From assembly GCA_029167225.1 (NCBI GenBank), contig JARFNK010000002.1:124001-188000 (forward strand): a DNA stretch of 64,000 bases, read 5' to 3'. This DNA is from Sphingobium arseniciresistens (GTDB taxonomy: Bacteria; Pseudomonadota; Alphaproteobacteria; Sphingomonadales; Sphingomonadaceae). The position numbers were made by a program, and so were the translations under genes. Every line of letters begins with the position of its first letter. Position 1 is the first letter of the stretch. This document shows, one piece after another, positions 56,250 through 64,000 of this stretch. Below the pieces are notes generated by a model. The model did no database searches, was not told the origin of the DNA, and saw only the letters and a list, made by a program, of their open reading frames with translations.

Positions 56250-56740
56250 CGGCGTCGTTCAAGGCCTGGTGGGCGGAGCGCAATCCGCGGGAACGGGTGC
56301 TGGTGGGCGTGGCCGGGCTGTTGCTTGCCATCGTCATCCTCTGGCTCGGCGTCGTGCGGCCGGTCGAAGGCGGCATCCGCGCCGCCGTCGACGCGCACGA
56401 CATCGCGCTTGATCGCAATGCCGCCATTCGTAGTCGGGTCGCGGTGCTCAAGGATCTGCCCCGCGCGCCGGCGGGATCATCGCTGGGGCCGATCGACCAG
56501 TTCGTCGGCCAGAGCGCCGGGGAGGCCGGATTCACGCTGGAGCGAATCCAGCCGCAGGGTGCCGGACGGGTGGACATCGCCATCGCCAGTGCGCGACCGC
56601 AGGCCTTGTTCGGCTGGCTCGCGGCGCTTGAAGGGCAGGGGTTGTCGGTCGAGGCGCTCACCGTGCAGCCTTCGCCTTCGGGCGGAACCGTGAGCGTGCA
56701 GGCAACGCTGAAGGCCCCCGGCAGCGGAGGCGCGCCATGA
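56246..56740 (+). CDS. gspM: Type II secretion protein GspM
   Basis: 164 residues. Short cytoplasmic start (SFKAWWAERNPRERVLVGV), one membrane helix (LLLAIVILWLGVVRPVEGG) and a periplasmic ferredoxin-like domain (VDIAIASARPQALFGWLAAL). Pairs with GspL. Overlaps both neighbours by 4 bases. Confidence 0.9.
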   Translation: MTASFKAWWAERNPRERVLVGVAGLLLAIVILWLGVVRPVEGGIRAAVDAHDIALDRNAAIRSRVAVLKDLPRAPAGSSLGPIDQFVGQSAGEAGFTLERIQPQGAGRVDIAIASARPQALFGWLAALEGQGLSVEALTVQPSPSGGTVSVQATLKAPGSGGAP

Positions 56741-57459
56741 TGGGCCTGCACCTTTCCACCCGTGCGCGGCTTGGGCTGCTCGCCATCTTCGTGGTTGCGC
56801 TGCTGGCGCTGTTTCCGCTGCGATTGGGGCTTGGCCTTTCATCGGCCGGGCGACTGGGCGTTTCGGCACGGGGGGTCGCGGGCAGCATCTGGTGGGGACG
56901 CATCGACCGGCTGATCGTGGGCGATGTACCTGTGGGGAACGTCCATGCGGCGCTGTCTCCAGTCCAGCTACCCCTGGCACGCGCGCGGCTTGATCTCTGG
57001 CGAAAGCTGGGGCTGCCCGATGATATTGCCGGCGCGCTGACGGCCGGGCCGGGGCGGATCGGCGTGGACGATGTGACGGGGGCGCTGGCCATGGGCACCG
57101 CGCTCGCGCCGCTGCCGATCGGTGCGGTGTCCATGGACGACGCCAGCGTCCGCTTCGCGAGTGGCGCCTGCGCCCATGCCGAGGGGCAGGTCAAGGCGCA
57201 GGTCGCAGGGCAGATCGCGGGGCTGAACCTGTCGCAGGGCCTTTCCGGCACCGCGCAATGCGAGGGGCGGGAACTGCTGCTGCCTCTCGCAAGCCAGTCC
57301 GGCATGGAAAAACTGATCCTGCGCATCGGCGCCGACGGGCGCTACAGCGCGCGGATGCAGGTGACGACCAGCGACGCGGCGACGGCGCAAGCGCTGGGCA
57401 ATGCGGGCTTTGCCCAGGCCGGCGACGGCTATGCCCTGACGATCGACGGGATGCTGTGA
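56737..57459 (+). CDS. gspN: Type II secretion protein GspN
   Basis: 240 residues. Membrane anchor (LGLLAIFVVALLALFPLRLG) and a periplasmic domain (SIWWGRIDRLIVGDVPVGNVHA, GLSGTAQCEGRELLLPL) as in the T2SSN family. An accessory component present only in some T2SS. Overlaps gspM by 4 bases and gspO by 4 (GTGA). Confidence 0.9.
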   Translation: MMGLHLSTRARLGLLAIFVVALLALFPLRLGLGLSSAGRLGVSARGVAGSIWWGRIDRLIVGDVPVGNVHAALSPVQLPLARARLDLWRKLGLPDDIAGALTAGPGRIGVDDVTGALAMGTALAPLPIGAVSMDDASVRFASGACAHAEGQVKAQVAGQIAGLNLSQGLSGTAQCEGRELLLPLASQSGMEKLILRIGADGRYSARMQVTTSDAATAQALGNAGFAQAGDGYALTIDGML

Positions 57460-58208
57460 CCCCTGCGATCGGGGCGCTGCTGGGCGCGGTGCTTGGCGCG
57501 ATCGCGGGCAGTTTTCTGGGAACGTTGGCCCTGCGATGGCCCCAGGGGCGGTCGGTGATGGCCGGACGATCGGCGTGCGATGGCTGCGGGCGGACCATCG
57601 GCGCGCTCGAACTGATCCCGCTGCTGAGCGCGATCGCGCTTCGCTGGCGTTGCCGCACATGTGGCGCCGGTATTGATCCACTTCACTGGCGGATGGAAAT
57701 GGCGATGGCGGCGATCGGCGCCGCGGCGCTGGGCATGGCGCCGGATGTGGGCGGTCTCGGCTGGGCGCTGCTGGGCTGGCTGCTGCTGACGCTGGCGGTG
57801 CTGGACTGGCGGCATTTCTGGTTGCCGGACGCGCTGACGATGCCGCTCGCATTTCTGGGCTTCACGATCGGCATGTGGGCGACCGACGTGATGCTCATGG
57901 ACCGTGTGATCGGTGCAGCCGTGGGCTATGGCGCGTTGCTTGCGATTTCGTTTGGCTATCGGGCGTGGCGCGGGCGCGAAGGGCTGGGGCTGGGCGATGC
58001 CAAGCTGCTCGGCGCGCTGGGCGCCTGGATGGGCTGGCAGGCGCTGCCGTTCATCCTGCTGGTGGCGAGTTTTACGGCGCTGATTATGGTGCTGCTGGGC
58101 CGCCTGCGCGGCGCGGTCATCTCGGCGGACAGCAGGGTGCCGCTCGGGACATTCCTGTGCCTCGGCGCGCTGCCGGGCTGGCTGCTTATGCGAAGCGTGA
58201 TGGGGTGA
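57456..58208 (+). CDS. gspO: Prepilin peptidase (type IV leader peptidase)
   Basis: 250 residues, multi-pass. N-terminal CxxC pairs (SACDGCGRTIG, WRCRTCGAG), the catalytic Asp regions LDWRHFWLPD and GLGLGDAKLLGALGAW (GxGD). Cleaves and methylates GspG-K after the leader Gly. GTG at 57456 overlaps gspN. Completes the 13-gene T2SS operon. A gene on the other strand overlaps its 3' end by 253 bases. Confidence 0.92.
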   Translation: MTPAIGALLGAVLGAIAGSFLGTLALRWPQGRSVMAGRSACDGCGRTIGALELIPLLSAIALRWRCRTCGAGIDPLHWRMEMAMAAIGAAALGMAPDVGGLGWALLGWLLLTLAVLDWRHFWLPDALTMPLAFLGFTIGMWATDVMLMDRVIGAAVGYGALLAISFGYRAWRGREGLGLGDAKLLGALGAWMGWQALPFILLVASFTALIMVLLGRLRGAVISADSRVPLGTFLCLGALPGWLLMRSVMG

Positions 58209-58504
58209 GAACGGCTATTTCGTCCCGGTCGCCGCGTGGGCGCATGAAAATCCGGGGGCTTGTCTGCCACCCATGCGACGAACCGCGCAATATCGACTTG
58301 GGTGCGCAGGGTATCGATCGTGTTGAACTGCCGAGCGAGCAGAGCATTCGGCAGCGCTGCGTGAATTGAACGGTGGCAGATGGGATGCAAGGGCACGATC
58401 TCGCGACCGCCTCGGCTCTTGGGCACCAGATGATGCCATTCCGTCCGCTTGCCCAGAGGGCGTTCGCACAGGGCGCAGATGGTCGGCGCCGACGGTGCCG
58501 TCAT
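57956..58504 (-). CDS. HNH endonuclease domain protein with antisense 3' extension
   Basis: About 182 residues from ATG 58504. The first 100 are an HNH-type domain: CALCERPLGKRTEWHHLVPKS with the HH motif and CHRSIHAAL with the second His. The domain's usual end lies near DFHAPTRR, about residue 110, but the frame here continues another 70 codons into Ser/Pro/Arg-rich sequence antisense to gspO. This tail looks non-homologous and suggests a lost stop codon, a frameshift or a sequencing error. It overlaps the preceding small gene by 4 bases (ATGA). Confidence 0.7.
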   Translation of the reverse strand: MTAPSAPTICALCERPLGKRTEWHHLVPKSRGGREIVPLHPICHRSIHAALPNALLARQFNTIDTLRTQVDIARFVAWVADKPPDFHAPTRRPGRNSRSHPITLRISSQPGSAPRHRNVPSGTLLSAEMTAPRRRPSSTIISAVKLATSRMNGSACQPIQAPSAPSSLASPSPSPSRPRHAR

Positions 58505-58761
58505 TCCTCCGATGCTACCTCCATGGCTTCCATGAAGTCCCGCGCGGCATCCCGGTCGGCGGGATCCTTGAATGCCACGTCGAGATCGGGCGCATCCCCC
58601 AGCAGGAACAGCAGCGCCCATTGCGCGAATCGGCGGCCGCGATCCTGCTCCAGCCCGAAGTCGACGCGCAGGCGTTCGATTCCAGAGGCCAGCGCATCGG
58701 GCGTCACCGCGCCAAGATCGGCCGTGCCGAAATAACGGAGGAACTGATCGTCGAGGTTCAT
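58501..58761 (-). CDS. Small acidic hypothetical protein
   Basis: 86 residues, no signal or membrane segment; conserved-looking blocks DDQFLRYFGTADLGAVTPD and FAQWALLFLLGDAPDLDVAF. ATG at 58761 has AAGG at an 8-base spacing; an upstream ATG at 58770 is adjacent to the AAGG and less likely. I do not recognise the family. It overlaps the HNH gene by 4 bases, so the two are probably co-translated. Confidence 0.62.
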   Translation of the reverse strand: MNLDDQFLRYFGTADLGAVTPDALASGIERLRVDFGLEQDRGRRFAQWALLFLLGDAPDLDVAFKDPADRDAARDFMEAMEVASEE

Positions 58762-58830
58762 GGCGAGCATCCTTGGGCGCCGTGGCGCTCTGGGAGGGGT
58801 AGGCTCAAAGGCCGATGGGCTGGACGGTCA

Positions 58831-58905
58831 TGGTGCCGGCTGAGGGATTTGAACCCCCGACCTTCGGTTTACAAAACCGCTGCACTACCACTGTGCTAAG
58901 CCGGC
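58831..58905 (-). tRNA. tRNA-Thr (anticodon TGT)
   Basis: 75-nt cloverleaf read on the minus strand: acceptor GCCGGCT / AGCCGGC, D stem GCAC/GTGC, anticodon loop TTTGTAA giving TGT (reads ACA), T loop TTCAAAT, encoded CCA end. The first anticodon-stem pair is a G-A mismatch; otherwise stems are good. Confidence 0.93.
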
Positions 58906-58922
58906 GCGCGGAAGCCTTTGCC

Positions 58923-59798
58923 TCAGATGACGCCGTAGGTCCAGCCCTCTGTGGCGGCAACATGCGATGTTAGGGGTTCCGGTTGCCAGAGCGCGGGCCG
59001 TGCCGCCGCCTTGCGCATCCATGCCGCCGTGACGATCGCATCGGTCAGATGGTCGTCATAGCGGTCAAGCGGGGCGTGAGGCGCGCTGCCAAGTGCCAGC
59101 AGAGCCGCGTCCAGCGTGGCGGCGTCACGCATTTTCGTGCGGCCCTTGGGGCGACCGGCGGCGCGCGCGGCAATGCTGGTGTAGATTTCCACCACGGCAG
59201 AACCGCGCGCCGGCAACGGATCGAACGGCCAGATCGGCACGCGCCCGTTCAGCATGTTGAGCAGGCGCATCCCCGCGAAGCTCGCCTTGGCGACCTGCGC
59301 CGCGCCGATCGCATCATAGACGGTCGAGGGCTTGCCGCCGCCTCCGGCGTTGTAATGCGCCTCGCACAGGCGGTTGTGCATATAGTCGGCCTTCACCCCG
59401 TCGGCGGCGCCGAAATAGAAATGCCGGCGGTGGGCGATCTCCAGGAAACTGGCGGCGCCCAGGTCCTCGTCCTCACAGCGCGACTCGACATAGGCCCAGA
59501 AGGCCGGCGCGGTGAAGGGCACGTCGTCGCCGGGCAGATAGCTGCCGCGATCGATCAAAGGCGGTGCAAAGCTGAAATCGAAACCGAACAGCGTCGGCGT
59601 GGCTGTCGCCTGATCGAGTAGCCATTCGCCGACAGCGCGGCGCGACCAGAGGCCACCGGGCGGGGTGATGGGCACCGGCGCCCCATCGCCGACGCCGCAC
59701 AAGGCCACGGCGATGCCGCGATGGCGGCGGCCCTTCGCACCCGACCAGTCGATCGCGGCAAAGGCGGAGAAGGCTTCATGCTGGGCCGGCGCTGTCAT
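58923..59798 (-). CDS. DUF429-like conserved protein (RNase H-like fold, putative)
   Basis: 291 residues. Opening AAIDWSGAKGRRHRGIAVAL, the later LFGFDFSFAPPLIDRG and the C-terminal DDHLTDAIVTAAWMRKAA resemble the RNase H/actin-like fold of DUF429-type proteins with conserved acidic residues. Function unknown. Lies just upstream of rarA on the same strand with a 19-base gap to the rarA stop, after the tRNA. Confidence 0.7.
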   Translation of the reverse strand: MTAPAQHEAFSAFAAIDWSGAKGRRHRGIAVALCGVGDGAPVPITPPGGLWSRRAVGEWLLDQATATPTLFGFDFSFAPPLIDRGSYLPGDDVPFTAPAFWAYVESRCEDEDLGAASFLEIAHRRHFYFGAADGVKADYMHNRLCEAHYNAGGGGKPSTVYDAIGAAQVAKASFAGMRLLNMLNGRVPIWPFDPLPARGSAVVEIYTSIAARAAGRPKGRTKMRDAATLDAALLALGSAPHAPLDRYDDHLTDAIVTAAWMRKAAARPALWQPEPLTSHVAATEGWTYGVI

Positions 59799-59817
59799 GA
59801 TGGCGGGGCTTTACGGC

Positions 59818-61134
59818 CTATCCCTGCTGCCGCTTGCGCAGGTCGTCCCAGAAGGCGAGTCGCTCGCCGATGCGCTTTTCAAAGCCGCGGTCGGTCGGCT
59901 GATAGAAGGATTGTGGTGCCATTTCCTCGGGCCAGTAATTGTCGCCGGAAAAGCCATGTTCGCGATCATGGTCATAGGCGTAATCCTTGCCATAGCCGAT
60001 TTCCTTCATCAGCTTCGTAGGCGCGTTCAGGATATTGGCGGGCGGCATCAGCGATCCGGTGTCGCGGGCGGATTTCCATGCGGCCTTCTGTGCCGCATAG
60101 GCGGCATTGGATTTGGGCGCCGTCGCGCAATAGAGCGTGCATTGCACGATCGCGAGCTCGCCCTCCGGGCTGCCCAGGAAATCATAGGCATCCTTCGCGG
60201 CGAGGCACTGGATCAGTGCCTGCGGATCGGCAAGACCGATATCCTCCGTGGCGAAGCGCACGAGCCGGCGCAGCACGTAGAGCGGCTCTTCCCCCGCGAC
60301 CAGCATCCGCGCGAGATAATAGAGCGCGGCCTGCGGATCGGACCCGCGCAGCGATTTGTGCAGGGCGGAGATGATATTATAATGCCCCTCCCGGTCCTTG
60401 TCGTACACGGGCATCCGGCGATGCAGCAGGCTGGAAAGACCGGCCGGATCGAGCGGCGTGGGCAGATCCACGGAGAACAGTGTCTCCGCCTGGTTCAGCA
60501 GGAAACGGCCGTCGCCATCGGCGCTCGCGACCAGGGCCTCGCGGGCATGGCTGTCGACCGGCAGGGCGCGGCCCATCAGCGCCTCGGCACGCTCGAGCAG
60601 CAGCATGAGGGCGTCGCTGTCCAGCCGTCGCAGGATGAGCACCTGCGCGCGGGACAGGAGCGCCGCGTTCAGTTCGAAACTGGGGTTCTCGGTGGTGGCG
60701 CCCACCAGCGTCACCGTGCCGTCCTCGACATAAGGCAGGAAACTGTCCTGCTGGGCGCGGTTGAAGCGGTGGATCTCGTCCACGAACAGCAGCGTGCGGC
60801 CACCCATGCGGGCATGGTCGCGGGCGGTGGCGAACACGCGCTTCAGGTCCGCAACGCCGGAAAAAACGGCCGAAATCGGCTCGAAATGCATGCCGACCGC
60901 ATCGGCGAGCAGGCGCGATATGGTCGTCTTGCCGGTGCCGGGCGGCCCCCAGAAGATGATCGAGGACAGCCGCCCCGCGCTCACCATCCTGTGGATGGCG
61001 CCCTCCGGCCCGGTCAGATGCTCCTGGCCGACGACATCATCCAGCACCATTGGCCGTAGTCGATCGGCGAGCGGCGCATCGTCGCGCAGGGGCGGTGCGG
61101 GGTTCGTCGGGGAAGGGCCGAACAGGTCGACCAT
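59818..61134 (-). CDS. rarA: Replication-associated recombination ATPase RarA
   Basis: 438 residues, AAA+ family. Walker A (WGPPGTGKTTISRLL), Walker B (LLFVDEIHRFNRAQQ), sensor 1 (LVGATTENPSFE) and the MgsA C-terminal tetramer domain (VRFATEDIGLADPQALIQ). Acts at stalled forks. Shares one base with the upstream glycosyltransferase stop (TGATG). Confidence 0.95.
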   Translation of the reverse strand: MVDLFGPSPTNPAPPLRDDAPLADRLRPMVLDDVVGQEHLTGPEGAIHRMVSAGRLSSIIFWGPPGTGKTTISRLLADAVGMHFEPISAVFSGVADLKRVFATARDHARMGGRTLLFVDEIHRFNRAQQDSFLPYVEDGTVTLVGATTENPSFELNAALLSRAQVLILRRLDSDALMLLLERAEALMGRALPVDSHAREALVASADGDGRFLLNQAETLFSVDLPTPLDPAGLSSLLHRRMPVYDKDREGHYNIISALHKSLRGSDPQAALYYLARMLVAGEEPLYVLRRLVRFATEDIGLADPQALIQCLAAKDAYDFLGSPEGELAIVQCTLYCATAPKSNAAYAAQKAAWKSARDTGSLMPPANILNAPTKLMKEIGYGKDYAYDHDREHGFSGDNYWPEEMAPQSFYQPTDRGFEKRIGERLAFWDDLRKRQQG

Positions 61135-62312
61135 CAGGGAACCGGGCTGTTCGCCGCCAGTGCGCCGCGCTGCCGCTGGCGGATGACCCGCAAATAGGTG
61201 TCGACGAGCGCTTGGTTGACTTCATCCCAGCCAAAGCGCCGGGCCATGTCCATTCCGGCATCGCCGGCGCGGCGGCGGGCGTCATGATCGAAGCAATAAT
61301 GCTGGAGGGCATCGGCGAACTGATGCACGGCGCCAGGGCGGATCAGCGCGCCGTTGAGACCGTCCGTCACCAGGCATTCGCTGCCCGTGGCGCGGGCGGC
61401 GATCGTCGGCATGCCGCACGCCATGGCTTCCAGCGTCACATTGCCGAAGGTTTCCGTGACCGAAGGGTTGAACAACATGTCCATGCTGGCGACCGCGCGG
61501 CCAAGGTCGGGGCCGGACTGGAAGCCGGCGAACACGGCGTCGGGCAGACGGTTCTCGAACCATCCGCGCGCGGGACCGTCGCCGACCACCAGTACCTTGT
61601 GCCGCACCTGGCGGGAGCGCAGCTGGTCGATCGTATCGGAAAAGACGTCGAGCCCCTTTTCCATGACCAGGCGCCCGACAAAGCCGATGGCGGGCACATT
61701 GTCGTCGATCCCCATCGACCGACGCCACGCATTGTCGCGCCGCTGGGGATTGAAGATCTCCCGGTCGATGCCGCGCGTCCAGATGCCGACATCATAGTTC
61801 ATCCGCTGCTCGCGCAGCAACTGCGCCATCGAGTCGGAGGGCGCGACGATCGCGTCGCAGCGCCGGTAGAAACGCCGCAGCAGCGCCAAGACGGCGGGCT
61901 CCAGAAAGGCCAGGCCGTAGTAGCGCGGATAGGTTTCGAAGCGGGTGTGGACCGACGCCACCTTCGCGATGCCGTGGCGGCGCGCATAGGAAATGGCGCG
62001 GTGGCCGAGCGGATCGGGGCTCGACACATGGATCATGTTCGGCGCAAAGCGCTTGAGATCCTGCCGCAGCCGGCGCGGCAGGCCATAGGGCATGCGATAT
62101 TCCGCCCGGCCGGGGATGGCGATGGACGGCGCGCTGACCAGATCGCCCGCCGGCGGGAAGGCCGGGGTGTCGGTTGTGGGCGAATAGACGCGCACGGACG
62201 CGCCCTGCCTGAGCAGATAGCCGACCAGCCGGTTGAGAGCCTGGTTCGCGCCGTCGCGCACATAGTTATAATTGCCGCTGAAAAGAGCGATGCGAAGTCC
62301 GGTGACGTCCAT
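61134..62312 (-). CDS. Family 4 glycosyltransferase (mannosyltransferase-like)
   Basis: 392 residues, GT-B fold. The N-terminal RIALFSGNYNYVRDGANQALN and the C-terminal donor site FVGRLVMEKGLDVF...PSVTETFGNVTLEAMACG are typical of the MgtA/PimB-like GT4 group that mannosylates or glycosylates membrane lipids; precise donor unknown. Translationally coupled to rarA. Not part of the polysaccharide locus 30 kb away. Confidence 0.85.
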   Translation of the reverse strand: MDVTGLRIALFSGNYNYVRDGANQALNRLVGYLLRQGASVRVYSPTTDTPAFPPAGDLVSAPSIAIPGRAEYRMPYGLPRRLRQDLKRFAPNMIHVSSPDPLGHRAISYARRHGIAKVASVHTRFETYPRYYGLAFLEPAVLALLRRFYRRCDAIVAPSDSMAQLLREQRMNYDVGIWTRGIDREIFNPQRRDNAWRRSMGIDDNVPAIGFVGRLVMEKGLDVFSDTIDQLRSRQVRHKVLVVGDGPARGWFENRLPDAVFAGFQSGPDLGRAVASMDMLFNPSVTETFGNVTLEAMACGMPTIAARATGSECLVTDGLNGALIRPGAVHQFADALQHYCFDHDARRRAGDAGMDMARRFGWDEVNQALVDTYLRVIRQRQRGALAANSPVP

Positions 62313-62401
62313 CGCCGCCCCTTAGCCCAGACGGGCGGAAAGACCAAGGGAACCCCGGACCCGGATTCGCATTCCTGCCTGGGTGTGGCAAGGAGCACTC
62401 A

Positions 62402-62635
62402 ATGGTCGGACAGCAGGCGATGCATGATTTTCGCAAAGGGTGCCGGGTACGATGGAACTGGGGCACGGGCATTGGCATTGGCGTGGTCAGGGAGCGTTTC
62501 GAACGACATGTCGAACGGACGATCAAGGGCGCTAAGGTCTCCCGCAACGGCAGCGCGCGTGACCCTGCCTATCTGATCGCGCAGGATGATGGCGACGAGG
62601 TGCTGAAGCTGGGTTCGGAACTTACGGCGATGTGA
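62402..62635 (+). CDS. DUF2945 (HVA1-type) small protein
   Basis: 77 residues. A small TUDOR/SH3-like beta barrel: FRKGCRVRWNWGTGIGIGVV, then AYLIAQDDGDEVLKLGSEL, matching the DUF2945/HVA1 pattern. ATG at 62402 follows AAGGAG with 7-base spacing. Function unknown. Confidence 0.82.
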   Translation: MVGQQAMHDFRKGCRVRWNWGTGIGIGVVRERFERHVERTIKGAKVSRNGSARDPAYLIAQDDGDEVLKLGSELTAM

Positions 62636-62716
62636 CCTCTGCAGCGCGGCGGCACGGAAGCCAAGGATGCGGCGCTGGCCCTTTTTTCGGCATGGGCTTT
62701 CTGGCATCAGGATGCG

Positions 62717-63370
62717 ATGTCGAGCATGTCCATCCAATCCATCCTCACCGGCATGTCGGTGCCGTTTCGCGACGGGGAAATGAGCGCAATCGCCAAGAGG
62801 TCCGTTACGGGGCCGGTGGGAGTCGGCGCGCTTGGTCTTGAAGGCGATATGCAGGCGGACCGCGTGCATCATGGCGGCGCCGACAAGGCGATCCATCTCT
62901 ATTGCCAGGATCATTATGACTGGTGGCGGCAGCGCAAGCCGGGGCATCCGCTGCTCGACGCGCCCGGTGCCTTTGGCGAGAACATTGCTTCGCTTGGCAT
63001 GACCGAGAGCGAATTGTGCGTCGGCGATCGCTTCACGCTCGGGACGGCACTCGTCGAGGTCAGCCATGGCCGGCAGCCTTGCTGGAAACTGGATCACCGC
63101 TTCGGCGCGCGCGACGTGATGGCGACCATTGTCAAGACCGCGCGCTGCGGCGTCTATTTCCGCGTCATCAAGGAAGGAGAGGTGGCGAGCGGCGGCGAAA
63201 TGGCGCTGGTCGATCGCACCCATCCCGAATGGACGGTGGAGCGGGTGTTCAGGCTGCTCATCGGCGGTGGGCACAAGCGCGAGCCGGATGCCGTGCGGAT
63301 TCTGGCCGACCTGGCGCCGCTTGCCGAGGCGTGGAAAGCGCGCGCGCGTAAACTCTCCGAAGGAGTGTGA
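62717..63370 (+). CDS. MOSC-domain protein (YiiM-like)
   Basis: 217 residues. The MOSC fold has the conserved catalytic Cys in GRQPCWKLDHRFG and the preceding ADRVHHGGADKAIHLYCQDHY; a C-terminal 3-alpha region (WTVERVFRLLIGGG). YiiM-type proteins use molybdenum cofactor to reduce N-hydroxylated bases and similar compounds. No signal peptide. Confidence 0.88.
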   Translation: MSSMSIQSILTGMSVPFRDGEMSAIAKRSVTGPVGVGALGLEGDMQADRVHHGGADKAIHLYCQDHYDWWRQRKPGHPLLDAPGAFGENIASLGMTESELCVGDRFTLGTALVEVSHGRQPCWKLDHRFGARDVMATIVKTARCGVYFRVIKEGEVASGGEMALVDRTHPEWTVERVFRLLIGGGHKREPDAVRILADLAPLAEAWKARARKLSEGV

Positions 63371-63474
63371 CGGTTAAAGTCTCTCGCTGAAAATCGGAAC
63401 CGTTTGGGCTGTCTTGACGAGGCGCGTGACTCGTCCAGATGGCGAAGCCTTGTCCGTCTTCAGAAGAAGGGCGG

Positions 63475-63500
63475 CCCTTCGACGAGCTCAGGGCGAACGG
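63475..63500. repeat. Short palindromic intergenic repeat of sphingomonad type
   Basis: CCCTTCGACGAGCTCAGGG followed by CGAACGG. From memory this and its variants recur many times between genes in Sphingomonadaceae. Single copy in this window; no function assigned. Confidence 0.55.
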
Positions 63501-63594
63501 GGAAAGGTGATCTCGATAAAAGGCGACATGCTATAGTCGCGATGAGTATATGTGGGCTTCTACGAATGAAGCTATCGCCGGGCGTTTTTTCGCG

Positions 63595-63783
63595 TCAGCT
63601 TATCGCCATGCGCAGCGCCAGAAAGGCGAGGATCAGCGCGGCGCCGGCAGACATGCCGCACAGCAGATGGCCGAGCGCGTGCAGGATGACCGGGTTCTTC
63701 TTGCTGCTCTTATGGTTACGGGTCAGTGCCGACAGCACGAAGCTGACCAACAGCCCGTAAGTGAGCGCCGCAAACTCGATCAT
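63595..63783 (-). CDS. Small hypothetical membrane protein
   Basis: 62 residues with two hydrophobic helices (FAALTYGLLVSFVLSAL and VILHALGHLLCGMSAGAAL). ATG at 63783 has a GGGG/GACGGA-type ribosome binding site just upstream. Unrecognised family. Confidence 0.55.
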   Translation of the reverse strand: MIEFAALTYGLLVSFVLSALTRNHKSSKKNPVILHALGHLLCGMSAGAALILAFLALRMAIS

Positions 63784-63924
63784 TCCGTCACCCCGACAAT
63801 CTTCCGACGCACCAGTCATGCCAGCAAAGCGGTAAACATTCTATCAACGCTATATGGCGTTGCGGCGGGACGAGACAATTATTCGGCGATTTGCGGAACT
63901 TTTTTTAATGTTGCGTTGCGGCGA

Positions 63925-64000
63925 TCAATCCGTCTCCGCCGTCTGCACTTCTTTCGGGGGATGAAGGCGCAGGCGCGTGACTCGGCGGTTGTCGCCCGCC
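63925..64000 (-). CDS. C-terminal end of an unidentified gene (cut by window edge)
   Basis: The last 24 codons before TGA (63925-63927) read GDNRRVTRLRLHPPKEVQTA near the end, a plausible coding tail in normal codon use. The rest lies beyond 64000. I do not assign a function. Confidence 0.5.
   Translation of the reverse strand, partial: AGDNRRVTRLRLHPPKEVQTAETD

Noticed and set aside
58831-58905. tRNA-Thr as an integration site for an island
   Set aside because: I looked for a second copy of its 3' end in the window and saw none; flanking genes (HNH, DUF429-like, rarA) do not include an integrase.

Overview
The window reads as a chromosomal segment of an alphaproteobacterium of the order Sphingomonadales (Sphingobium/Sphingomonas-like). 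The basis is high-GC coding sequence, the bamD-recN-ligA gene order, a circularly permuted two-piece tmRNA gene with tag ANDNEALALAA, a large TonB-dependent receptor, and a short intergenic palindromic element that I recall from sphingomonads. Genus is inference; no 16S rRNA is present.

Layout. 1-13.7 kb is mostly housekeeping: 3' part of pnp with a strong terminator, a soluble-kinase-type HWE/HisKA_2 sensor, bamD, recN, a Tat-type small monooxygenase-like gene, ligA (with a striking low-GC stretch across its catalytic domain), a PAS-degenerate GGDEF protein, then on the minus strand a DUF2459 protein, prmA, an SDR enzyme and a soluble globin-type chemoreceptor. 13.9-16.5 kb is sdhC-sdhD-sdhA, ending in a terminator with no sdhB anywhere in the window.

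16.7-32.7 kb is a surface polysaccharide locus. The minus arm has a polysialyltransferase-like transferase, a Wzy-type polymerase and a tailspike-like beta-helix protein. The plus arm has a PhyH-type dioxygenase, a CBS-NeuB-SAF-TIM-barrel fusion, NeuA-type CMP-sugar synthetase, GT2, Wzx flippase, Wza-like exporter, outer-membrane beta-barrel and Wzc-like tyrosine kinase. Together these predict a nonulosonic (sialic-acid-like) polymer exported by a Wzx/Wzy-type route.

32.8-39.3 kb holds glutathione peroxidase, an M20 peptidase, a lemA-TPM-TPM-TPM-Nudix operon, mscL and a small lipoprotein. 39.4-58.2 kb is the second notable block: ssrA, then a periplasmic repeat protein, a proline/threonine-linker lipoprotein with its TonB-dependent receptor, a prolyl-hydroxylase-like oxygenase, and a complete type II secretion operon gspCDEFGHIJKLMN plus prepilin peptidase. 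Three separate upstream regions in this block carry Pho-box-like direct repeats, suggesting a phosphate-starvation secretion/uptake module resembling the ElpS-T2SS arrangement described in Caulobacter.

58-64 kb carries an HNH protein running antisense into the prepilin peptidase gene, tRNA-Thr(TGT), a DUF429-like protein, rarA, a GT4 glycosyltransferase, DUF2945 and MOSC proteins, a small membrane protein and the tail of an unidentified gene at the right edge. No CRISPR array, insertion sequence or prophage was recognised.
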